Source of the DNA: Lewinellaceae bacterium
GTDB taxonomy: Bacteria; Bacteroidota; Bacteroidia; Chitinophagales; Saprospiraceae
Assembly (NCBI GenBank): GCA_020636375.1
Contig: JACJXZ010000012.1
Span: 62,001 to 126,000 of the forward strand
DNA length: 64,000 nt
Direction of reading: 5' to 3'
A program made the translations under genes and the position numbers. Under the pieces are notes generated by a model. That model saw only the letters and a list, made by a program, of their open reading frames with translations, was not told where the DNA came from and did no database searches. Shown here one piece after another: positions 27,174 to 35,022 of the stretch (positions are counted from its first letter, which is position 1; every line of letters begins with the position of its first letter).

Positions 27174-27787
27174 AATTGTTTTGCTTTAGAATGAAGGCTT
27201 AAAATAAATTCGGCAAGTTCATTGCCCTGTCTGGCTGCATGGTTCAGGATGGTTTTTGCCGTTTCATCGCCGTTTTGGCTATAACACACGGCAGCTTCTC
27301 CCAGCCAGTATCCGGAACCAAGCTGAAGGTGGCCGGCCATTTGCAATCCTTCTGCCACTTCATCCGGGCTTAATGCCCTGAAGATTCCTGCCAGCCGCAG
27401 CATCTCCAATGCTTTGGGGTATTGTTTCTTTTTGACAAACGCTCTTTTCAGGAGGCGGAAGCATTTGGCTACTATCTGGCATTCCTCTTCGCTGCTGCAA
27501 AAGTTCGTCAACACCTCTTTTTTGTTGGCTTTTGCCGGCTTTTTTTTCTTGCCCTTGCCTTTTTTGGCCCGAGCTTTTACCTTGGAAGAAAACGGTATCA
27601 ATTCTGCCCAAAACCAGCTTTCCGCTTTTTCCACCCCCAGCTCTTCCAGCTTTTCTTTGAGCAAAGGCCTCATCGTGCGAAAATTGAAAGCCTTTTTTCT
27701 TTTTTTTCGCTTCTCCAGCCAGGCCTGAACAACAGGGACTTTTTGCAGCCTGAAAAAATGGATGATATTTTTGAGGGTTATGGCCAT
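27170..27787 (-). CDS. basic protein with Sel1/TPR-like C-terminus, unknown function
   Basis: 205 residues. The N-terminal half carries two strongly basic stretches (KRKKRKKAF near 26-34 and KGKGKKKKPAKANKK near 76-90) that could bind nucleic acid or acidic partners. The C-terminal half is four or so short helices resembling Sel1/TPR repeats (AVCYSQNGDETAKTILNHAA). No enzyme motif is visible. It is placed between the NB-ARC ATPase (14-base gap) and the GTPase gene (ATGA overlap). Family not recognised. Confidence 0.7.
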   Translation of the reverse strand: MAITLKNIIHFFRLQKVPVVQAWLEKRKKRKKAFNFRTMRPLLKEKLEELGVEKAESWFWAELIPFSSKVKARAKKGKGKKKKPAKANKKEVLTNFCSSEEECQIVAKCFRLLKRAFVKKKQYPKALEMLRLAGIFRALSPDEVAEGLQMAGHLQLGSGYWLGEAAVCYSQNGDETAKTILNHAARQGNELAEFILSLHSKAKQL

Positions 27788-27801
27788 GTGTTGGTTGCAG
27801 G

Positions 27802-30800
27802 TTAATTGTTTTGTTTAATGAGTATTTTGACCCAGTCAATCCGTTTATTGATATCCTCAATTTCCGGGCTGCCAGCCGGCAGTTCTTTGTTGAAAATGGC
27901 AAGGGCCTCTTCGAATTCTTTAAGGGCTTTTTGATAAAGTTCTTTAATTTCCTCTTTCTTTTTACCATCTAGAGACATGTCGATGTACAACTTTCCCAGA
28001 TCACGTTTGTTCCTTCCTACCCTGGGATGATCCTTTCCAAATAAGTGTTCATTGAGTTCCAAGGCGTTTACTAATGATTCTTTTGCCGTACCATAATTCC
28101 CTAATGCCTGGTTTGCCTTTCCAAGGCCCGATTGTGCAATTCCGGTTTCCTGTTGGATAGTATCAAAAGATTTTTCTATAATTTTTATAGTTTCTTCATA
28201 CAAATCCTTTGCAGGCAAATAACTTGCTTGGATTTTATTTAGGTGAGCCAGCCTAGCCATGGTCTGACTGATTTTTGGGTGATTTTCCCCGTATAATTTT
28301 TTTTCGACTTTTAATATCTGGCTAATGATCTGTTTGGCATTTTCAACATCATCCAATACGATATAAACATTGGCCAACTTTAGGCGAATTTGAAAAACAA
28401 TGGGATCTTTCTCTTTTTCTTCAAGCTTGTCAAGTGCAAGCTTTAATGCTTTCAACAATACATCCAATGCATCCTCGTAGGCGTGTAGATCAAAGAAATG
28501 ATTGGCTGCCTTCATCCAAAATTCGAGGCAAGTGACAAGATCCTTTGGCTGGTATCTAAGGATTTTTTTCAGATGCTCCCTGGCTTTTGTTTCTTCTCTT
28601 TTTTTAACATGTTGTTCAACCATCTTGAAGTTAAGCCCAATTGCTCTATCTATGTCATCCTTCAATGCCTCCATATTATCTTGAAAAACAGACCCTAATA
28701 ATGTTTTTGCCTGATCAATATCTCCCATATTTAAATATAAATCCGACAATTCGATTTGAATATGGTTGCTTAATAAAAGGCCTTCCATCTCATATTTAGA
28801 AATACTCTTTTTCACTTTATCTAATAATTCTCTGGTTTCTCCAAATCTCCCGAGCTGTTTATAAATCTTTGCTAAGTGAACCTGTTGACGTACTACTTCA
28901 GAAGAGTTTTCGCCAAATTTATGAACGGCATTCTCCAGCTTAGCTTCGTGATCATTAACTGCTGTTTCTATCTCTTTCATTTTGCGCATAACTGAAGCGA
29001 TATGCTGCTCCACTTCTTGTTTAATGCCTTCTTGCCCATTTTCAAATGATTTTGTTATTTCCTTAGCCTTTTTATAGCTATCAAGTGCTTTAGGAAAATT
29101 GGCAAAATCTTCATACATGATACCTAACTTTAACCACAGTGTCCCGACTATTTCAATATTATCTGTAATATAAGCCAGCAAATGTTCTGCACAAGTCATC
29201 CAATACCGTTTTTCCAAGCGATTATAATTTTCTTTAAGTTCTAATTCATTAGTTATAAAATTAATTAAGTTTTCACATGCATCTGCATCCGGTTTTAATT
29301 TATATCTGATGACCATTTGAATCAACTGCTGGCAATAGAATGAATTTAAAACCTCATTATATATAAGCCAACCTTGGCGCACCAGTTGATTTAAGGTGTC
29401 AACGAACATTTCTTTCTTTTGGGATGGAATAAGAAACAAACGAACCAATAATCCAAACTCCATTTCGATAGGTGGAATAACAGAAAAATTTTGCAAAACC
29501 TTCATTTCCTCCTGACCGAGATCTGCCACTTCAAAAGCTTTGTATAAGCCCTCATAAACTCCCTGAACGGCCTTGTCATGATTATCTTCCCCCTCATCAG
29601 AAGAAACGGCAGGATCCGTTTGCCGGTTAGCCATTCGATCCACTAGTTGGGAAATGTCTAAGCTATAATCCAGCCTAAGCCTGGCAGCCAATAATTTGAT
29701 GGTTAAAGGATGATAATTAGCCAGCTTTAGAAGTTCTTCTACTTTTTCTTCTTCTGCATTGACCGTTCTTGGGCATAAGACAAATAAAAGTTTTTTTGCC
29801 TCAGTTTTCGATAATTCATTAAGGGTATGGCGTTCAAATTCTGGTATGAGGCATCTTGTAGTAATTATTATTCTCCAACGCTGAGGATGAGGCAATAAAT
29901 TCTTTATATCGTCTGTAATATCTTCAGCACTATCAATAACCAATAAATTCTTGCCGGTTAGGTTTTCCATCGCATCTAAAATAGCCTTATGCTGCTTCTC
30001 CCTGGTTTCTTCATCCTTTAACTTCTGACCAATTAATTTATCATACAGCCCAGGGGCTGAAAGAAATGCCTTAATAACTCCCTGTTTGCCTGGATTTTCA
30101 GCCCCTACGTTAAGCCATGCGATATGATCATAATCACTTTCGTATTCCTCCAAGTAATATTTAGCAAGTGAAGTCTTGCCAATACCCGCCAGCCCATTTA
30201 ATAACAAGGGGGTCTGGGCTTCTGTTAGTTTTAAATGCAATTGCTTTAAGTCCTTTTCCCGGCCAATGACATTGACTTGGTTTGCGCGTGGAAGTGTAGT
30301 CAGAAATTTTGGGATGGGCTTAATCTTGTGAGAAAGAAACTCTGAAAAATTACTTTTAGCTGTACCCGAAAATCCCTTTTTCCTTTGTTTAAGATCTTCA
30401 ATTATTTCAGCGATTTCCTTGAACTGCCTTTCCAGAGTCGTGATTTCAATTTTTTTCGATGAATCTCTAAAAAGTAGTTTTTCACCATAAGAAATACGAG
30501 TTTTATACTCCAACAAGATGTTTTCTATATATTTGTCCTTTAATTCTTCAATGTTTGGATAATCCTTTTCTACTTTATCTTTGATCAGCAGATGATTTAA
30601 AAGGTCAATAATGGTATCCGAAAAGGCGTTTCGGAACTTTCTGATCCATTCTCCAGATTCGGTGTCTGTTCTATCCAGCCGGGACAAAATCGGCATAATA
30701 ATTAGAGGCAATTCTTTGTAAGTAATATTATAAGGTGATTTTTTAATTCGTTCTATTGACTTGACACAGCCTCTAAAATTTTGTTTACTTGGAGCTGCCA

Positions 30801-31452
30801 CTACAACGTTAAAATCAGGCATTTGAATATTGCAAATACCTTGGTAATCACTGAAACCTGTTCGACTATCTATGAATATGTAATCATAGTCAAGGTTCTT
30901 CAATTGATCTTTGAAAATTTCGATAAAAATCTTCCCATCATATCTTTCGTAGAATTCATTCCAATTGAACTGGTTTAGGCGTTCATAGTATCTCTTTTCG
31001 TAATTACCTCCTGGAAGCAGGTCAATTCTTGCTTTCTTAGCTCCTTTCTTTATGTTGGAAATATACTTATTAGAAGCAAGGGAAGGTAATTCCTCTTCGC
31101 TAACCAGAACATTCATTTCTTCTTCAAGCCTACCACCATTTTCAAATTTGCTTTCACTTGGAATTGATTGATTTGTCCAATTCCTGGCACCGACCTTCGC
31201 ATGGCCTTTCATAGTAGTTAAAAAGTCTTCAAAATATTCCAGCAAGCCATTTTCAAATTGTAATTCTTTTTTTTCATCTGAATGTTTCGCATCTCCATCC
31301 TTCTCAAAGTAATGGTGTAGGCCGGGCGCTTCTAAATCCCAGTCGATTAGCAATATTTTCTGCCCTTTATACGAATAAAAATAGTTGGCAAGATTAACCA
31401 ACAGTTGGCTTCTTCCGACTCCTCCTTTAAATGAATAAAAAGTAATGATCAT
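27802..31452 (-). CDS. KGGVGR-variant ATPase fused to NB-ARC and TPR domains
   Basis: 1216 residues with three modules. (1) Residues 1-350: a ParA/MinD-like ATPase whose deviant Walker A is KGGVGRS at 9-15, with Arg14 in place of Lys, plus LLIDWDLEAPGLHHYF; this matches the named KGGVGR-motif variant AAA family. (2) Residues 385-700: a STAND/NB-ARC NTPase with Walker A LAGIGKTSL (Lys426), Walker B LLVIDSAED near 503-511, sensor IITTR near 529-533 and a GLPL-like HPLTIKLLA near 581. (3) Residues 720-1216: tetratricopeptide repeats, a common recognition part of NLR-like proteins. Such STAND proteins oligomerise on ligand binding to trigger an effector, and here the CHAT protease is encoded 21 bases upstream, as expected for an NLR-CHAT pair. 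Confidence 0.9.
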   Translation of the reverse strand: MIITFYSFKGGVGRSQLLVNLANYFYSYKGQKILLIDWDLEAPGLHHYFEKDGDAKHSDEKKELQFENGLLEYFEDFLTTMKGHAKVGARNWTNQSIPSESKFENGGRLEEEMNVLVSEEELPSLASNKYISNIKKGAKKARIDLLPGGNYEKRYYERLNQFNWNEFYERYDGKIFIEIFKDQLKNLDYDYIFIDSRTGFSDYQGICNIQMPDFNVVVAAPSKQNFRGCVKSIERIKKSPYNITYKELPLIIMPILSRLDRTDTESGEWIRKFRNAFSDTIIDLLNHLLIKDKVEKDYPNIEELKDKYIENILLEYKTRISYGEKLLFRDSSKKIEITTLERQFKEIAEIIEDLKQRKKGFSGTAKSNFSEFLSHKIKPIPKFLTTLPRANQVNVIGREKDLKQLHLKLTEAQTPLLLNGLAGIGKTSLAKYYLEEYESDYDHIAWLNVGAENPGKQGVIKAFLSAPGLYDKLIGQKLKDEETREKQHKAILDAMENLTGKNLLVIDSAEDITDDIKNLLPHPQRWRIIITTRCLIPEFERHTLNELSKTEAKKLLFVLCPRTVNAEEEKVEELLKLANYHPLTIKLLAARLRLDYSLDISQLVDRMANRQTDPAVSSDEGEDNHDKAVQGVYEGLYKAFEVADLGQEEMKVLQNFSVIPPIEMEFGLLVRLFLIPSQKKEMFVDTLNQLVRQGWLIYNEVLNSFYCQQLIQMVIRYKLKPDADACENLINFITNELELKENYNRLEKRYWMTCAEHLLAYITDNIEIVGTLWLKLGIMYEDFANFPKALDSYKKAKEITKSFENGQEGIKQEVEQHIASVMRKMKEIETAVNDHEAKLENAVHKFGENSSEVVRQQVHLAKIYKQLGRFGETRELLDKVKKSISKYEMEGLLLSNHIQIELSDLYLNMGDIDQAKTLLGSVFQDNMEALKDDIDRAIGLNFKMVEQHVKKREETKAREHLKKILRYQPKDLVTCLEFWMKAANHFFDLHAYEDALDVLLKALKLALDKLEEKEKDPIVFQIRLKLANVYIVLDDVENAKQIISQILKVEKKLYGENHPKISQTMARLAHLNKIQASYLPAKDLYEETIKIIEKSFDTIQQETGIAQSGLGKANQALGNYGTAKESLVNALELNEHLFGKDHPRVGRNKRDLGKLYIDMSLDGKKKEEIKELYQKALKEFEEALAIFNKELPAGSPEIEDINKRIDWVKILIKQNN

Positions 31453-31473
31453 AATCAGAAGTGCATTTGAAGG

Positions 31474-32856
31474 TTATGCATATAATTCCTTTTCAACAAT
31501 GTATTTTTTTTGCCTGATTTTATATACGATGTTTCTAAACCAAACATTATCAGCTATATACATCATTTTTTCTATTAATTTATCCTTATTTTGAACATCT
31601 AAATCGATATTGTAATGCCTAGCGTCTCTTTTGTCTTTTTTGTAGTCTATTAAACTCAAAAACAATCTCTTTTTAATTGATTCGATAACTTGCTTGGTAA
31701 AATCAGAATGATGGCTACAAATTGGAATAACGCACCCTCCTGTCAGATAATAGTTGACAAGTTTGGCAAACCCTTCATTCTCCTCGATATTATAAAGTGC
31801 CAAACAATCTATAATGACAATGGAACTCTCTACAATATCTTGTACTTCTATTTGTTCCCAAAGTTTAGATTTGAGAATGGAGGGAGTACAAAGCCATATA
31901 TCCATATTCATATTCCGGGGTATTCGTCGATATGTTGAAAATTCTTCAACGATGTGAGCAATGCTGGAACGGTCAATCAAGTAAGGTTGCCAATTTTTAA
32001 GCTTCTTTCCATAAGCACCTAGAAGAAGTTCTCTTTCTTTAGGTTCAAGTACCTTTAATTTTTCATCTTTCTCGACAATTGCCTTTATGTTAACCTTACT
32101 CGTGGAAGCAACAATGATTTTTGGAATATGTGAATCTAAATGAGATTTAATTTCCTCTTCGGATTCGAGTATTAAAGTTTTTGGCGGCCTTAAAATGTCA
32201 ATCAGATTGCTGTTAAGAATCGGAGCGTCTTCTTTATCTTTTACATACAAACTCCAGGGGAATTCACTTGAAACTTCTTCCCGGTTCTTAATTCCAAACC
32301 TCCGGGTGTTAGCAAATACGTCCGGATTACCCGTCTTCAATTTGGCAATGCTTTTATTTTCCAGGGAAGCCTTGGCTGCGTTAAAGGCATCTTCTAATGA
32401 CTTGCCCCATTTAAATAACCCTTTGTAGAACAAGTTGGAAAACTCCATTGCCAATTTGTCCGAGATCATTTCGTTGGTTGCTATGACGGCTTCCACGCCT
32501 AATTCAAAAAATTCTTCGATGTGCTTTGCCGTAGCACAGGCGTTAAGGATAACCAATTTCAGGTTCTTATTGCGGGGAAATATATCGCTGATATTTTTGG
32601 ACTGCAAGAAATAGTCTTCCAGATAAACGCCTTCTTCATTGGCGTGCCCGGCAAAATGAAAGATCGCCAGTTGTTCTTTATGCTTGCTTAGCAGGGCAAT
32701 TAATTTGTCAGAATTGGCTTCCGGCAATATTTCTCTTGTGAAGTTTATGTTATGGTTGATAAGCAAAGTATCATCAATTCTTTCAATCTCAGGCTTGAGA
32801 TGATGAAGGTCCTTAACAGGGCTTGCTGAGGCTATGAGGATAACAGGATAAGGCAT
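31474..32856 (-). CDS. CHAT-domain caspase-like protease, first gene of the array
   Basis: 460 residues from ATG 32856; upstream in-frame codons lie in the promoter/leader. The N-terminal ~210 residues are a CHAT (clan CD) peptidase: catalytic His in FHFAGHANEEG (His71) and catalytic Cys in LVILNACAT (Cys107). The C-terminal ~250 residues are alpha/beta and unrecognised, with strands such as IIVASTSKVNIKAIV and VIIDCLALYNIEEN. CHAT proteases are activated by STAND proteins in other prokaryotic immunity and cell-death systems, and the next gene is a STAND protein. The protein shares its N-terminal layout with the CHAT-macro protein encoded head-to-head on the plus strand. Confidence 0.88.
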   Translation of the reverse strand: MPYPVILIASASPVKDLHHLKPEIERIDDTLLINHNINFTREILPEANSDKLIALLSKHKEQLAIFHFAGHANEEGVYLEDYFLQSKNISDIFPRNKNLKLVILNACATAKHIEEFFELGVEAVIATNEMISDKLAMEFSNLFYKGLFKWGKSLEDAFNAAKASLENKSIAKLKTGNPDVFANTRRFGIKNREEVSSEFPWSLYVKDKEDAPILNSNLIDILRPPKTLILESEEEIKSHLDSHIPKIIVASTSKVNIKAIVEKDEKLKVLEPKERELLLGAYGKKLKNWQPYLIDRSSIAHIVEEFSTYRRIPRNMNMDIWLCTPSILKSKLWEQIEVQDIVESSIVIIDCLALYNIEENEGFAKLVNYYLTGGCVIPICSHHSDFTKQVIESIKKRLFLSLIDYKKDKRDARHYNIDLDVQNKDKLIEKMMYIADNVWFRNIVYKIRQKKYIVEKELYA

Positions 32857-32925
32857 TATGAGCTTATAGGCATTTGTTAATGTAAATATATGAAACATTG
32901 ACGAACAATCCGATTTTTCTCTTTT

Positions 32926-32960
32926 CAAACTTATAGTTATCTTTAAAATGTTTTGTCAAA
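32926..32960 (-). promoter_or_regulatory. Bacteroidota-type promoter for the 16-gene array
   Basis: On the minus strand a -33 TTTG (plus-strand 32957-32960) lies 23 bases before a -7 box TAAGTTTG (plus-strand 32926-32933), fitting TAnnTTTG. Transcription would begin near 32919, about 60 bases before the CHAT ATG. No other good box pair was found inside the array, so the 16 genes may depend on this promoter. Confidence 0.5.
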
Positions 32961-33014
32961 ATTTGTTTGAGCAAAACACTGTACGCGTCTATTGAACATA
33001 ATATTGTAGAAAAT

Positions 33015-34268
33015 ATGGAAACATGCCCAGCCGTTTTTATCGCCTACGCCAATGACTACCTGGAACGCCGCCAATATCTTGTCGGCCTCCGCAAAGAGCT
33101 AGATGGCATCGGAAAAGCGTTGAAACCCCTCTCTTCCAATAAGCTGATCCAGCTTGTCGAACGCCGGGACCTCACGGCCGACGGCCTCTTCGAAACCTTC
33201 CGGGATTTCGAGTATAAAGGCCGCATCGCCGCCTTTCATTTCTGCGGGCACGCCGACGCCTCCTCCTTATTGCTTCAGGACCGCGAGACCGTCAGCCACA
33301 GAGCGCCGGCGGAAGGGCTCTTTTCCTTTATCGGGCGGCAAAGCTCCCTCCATCTCGTTTTCCTCAACGGCTGTTATACAGCCAGCCATGCCAGAACACT
33401 GGTTCGAAACAGAGTCCCCGTCGTCATAGGGACCGGCGATGCCGTTGACGACCGGGTAGCTGCTCGTTTTGCCATTCAGTTTTACGACGGCCTGGCCATG
33501 GGCGAAACCGTTGAAGAGGCTTATCTGAATGCTGTCAATTACATCCAGACTTCCGCATCCGAAGACAGCCTGCAATACCGAAAGTTCCACTTTCCCGAGT
33601 CTGCTGAAATTCAGGAGGATTTCCCATTCAAGATTTATTATCGCGACCAGGAAGCCTTAAGATGGCGCCTCCGAGAGCATCCGGATCCGGTTGGCGAACT
33701 ACGCGATATTCGCGTCAACGGCGTTCAGTTGGATATAGTGTACGAGGATATCACCGAACTTCCATCAGATGCAATGGTAAACTCCTGCAATGAACAAATG
33801 CTTATGAGGGGGGGGGTAGCGGCTGCAATTCTCCACAAAGCAGGAGAAGGGATTCTTGCCGAATTAAAAGCAAACTACCGCGCTCCTCTCAAGCTGGGAG
33901 AAGTAGCAGTATCATCCGGCGGGCAGTCTGGCGCCCGATATATATACCATGCTTGCATGGTCGATTTCCATCAGCTGATTGCAAGCGCCTCCCGCGAAGA
34001 ACTGGCCAATGCCGTAAAGGCCTGCTTAACCTACGCTGAGCAGCACCGGGTTCAGCATATTGCATTCCCGGCGTTGGGAACGGGCGTTGCCAGGATAAGG
34101 TTCCGAAATGCTGGGGATACCATGGTCGAAGCCATTCAAGCCTTCTTGGCAAAGCCGAGCGATATCGAAAAGATCACCATCGCCTTATATGCCCGTTCCG
34201 GCATACTGCAAACCCAATTGGAAGAATTCCTCCGGGCAGCAAGGCGCCGCCTTCGGGATAAGCCCTGA
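33015..34268 (+). CDS. CHAT protease-macrodomain fusion
   Basis: 417 residues from ATG 33015 (a TTG at 32967 is possible but lies in the promoter region). Residues 1-215 form a CHAT peptidase with FHFCGHAD (His79) and LNGCYTA (Cys120). Residues 235-415 form a macrodomain: DITELPSDAMVNSCNEQ, GGVAAAILHKAG, and the later FPALGTGVARI that matches the phosphate-binding loop. Macrodomains bind or hydrolyse ADP-ribose derivatives, including NAD-derived signals made by TIR proteins, so a CHAT-macro protein could be gated by a TIR product; that is inference. A nine-G run at 33808-33816 lies in the macro coding region. Its promoter was not found; it is divergent from the array. Confidence 0.88.
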   Translation: METCPAVFIAYANDYLERRQYLVGLRKELDGIGKALKPLSSNKLIQLVERRDLTADGLFETFRDFEYKGRIAAFHFCGHADASSLLLQDRETVSHRAPAEGLFSFIGRQSSLHLVFLNGCYTASHARTLVRNRVPVVIGTGDAVDDRVAARFAIQFYDGLAMGETVEEAYLNAVNYIQTSASEDSLQYRKFHFPESAEIQEDFPFKIYYRDQEALRWRLREHPDPVGELRDIRVNGVQLDIVYEDITELPSDAMVNSCNEQMLMRGGVAAAILHKAGEGILAELKANYRAPLKLGEVAVSSGGQSGARYIYHACMVDFHQLIASASREELANAVKACLTYAEQHRVQHIAFPALGTGVARIRFRNAGDTMVEAIQAFLAKPSDIEKITIALYARSGILQTQLEEFLRAARRRLRDKP

Positions 34269-34313
34269 CGTTTCGCAAATGCATTGAGCATTTCCATATT
34301 TTTCAAAGAACGG

Positions 34314-35012
34314 TCACACTACTTTGATTAGGCCAAAATTATATGCCAATGAGATCAGGTGAGGGGCGTTTTTGGCTTTGAATTTCCGCATCAGGTTTCT
34401 CCGGTGCGCCTCAATGCCATCTTCCCCTCTTCCGCGCCTCCGGGCCATCTCCTTGGTAGTAACCCCTTCAGCTATCATTTGCAAAATCTCCATCTCTGTC
34501 GGGGTCAGGGTAGGCGCATTTTGCCTTCCCTTGAACTTATAGGAAAACTGATCCCAAATTTCTTCTACGTTTCCCCTGAAATACCTCCGCTTATCCCGGA
34601 CGACGGTGCGGATGGCAAGAAATAATTCTTCGCTGTCGCAATCTTTTGACAGATACCCATCCACGCCGATCTTGTGCGCGAGGTCAATCAGATAGCCTTC
34701 TATCAATTGAGTAAGAATGAGGACTTTCACTTCCCGAAGCCCTCTCGTATACACGTTGTCCAGTATGTAACGGGCGGTCCTTATTCCGTCGGGTTCTAAT
34801 TCGTCGGTTTCTTCCATCCTCAAATCCATTATCACCAGGTCGATGTCCAGTTGATTTTCCTGGAGGATTTCTATAGCCTCCTGGCCGCTGTATGCCTGGC
34901 TAACCATCTTCATGTCCTTCTGGCCCTCTATCAGGCCAGCTATGGACTGAGCGAGTATCTTGTGATCATCTACGATAATGATCTGAATGGTGTCGTCTGT
35001 CCTTCCTGCCAT
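34314..35012 (-). CDS. NarL/LuxR-type response regulator
   Basis: 232 residues. A receiver domain with acidic pair VDD (Asp15, Asp16) and phosphoacceptor Asp63 in LVIMDLRM is followed by a LuxR-type HTH near 165-225 (TPTEMEILQMIAEGVTTKEM). Start codon ATG at 35010-35012, 10 bases after the histidine kinase stop, so the pair is co-transcribed. It is the last gene of the caspase-p143-HK-RR set and would be expected to regulate it or other genes in the island; no target operator is identifiable here. Confidence 0.93.
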   Translation of the reverse strand: MAGRTDDTIQIIIVDDHKILAQSIAGLIEGQKDMKMVSQAYSGQEAIEILQENQLDIDLVIMDLRMEETDELEPDGIRTARYILDNVYTRGLREVKVLILTQLIEGYLIDLAHKIGVDGYLSKDCDSEELFLAIRTVVRDKRRYFRGNVEEIWDQFSYKFKGRQNAPTLTPTEMEILQMIAEGVTTKEMARRRGRGEDGIEAHRRNLMRKFKAKNAPHLISLAYNFGLIKVV

Positions 35013-35022
35013 TTTTTATGTC

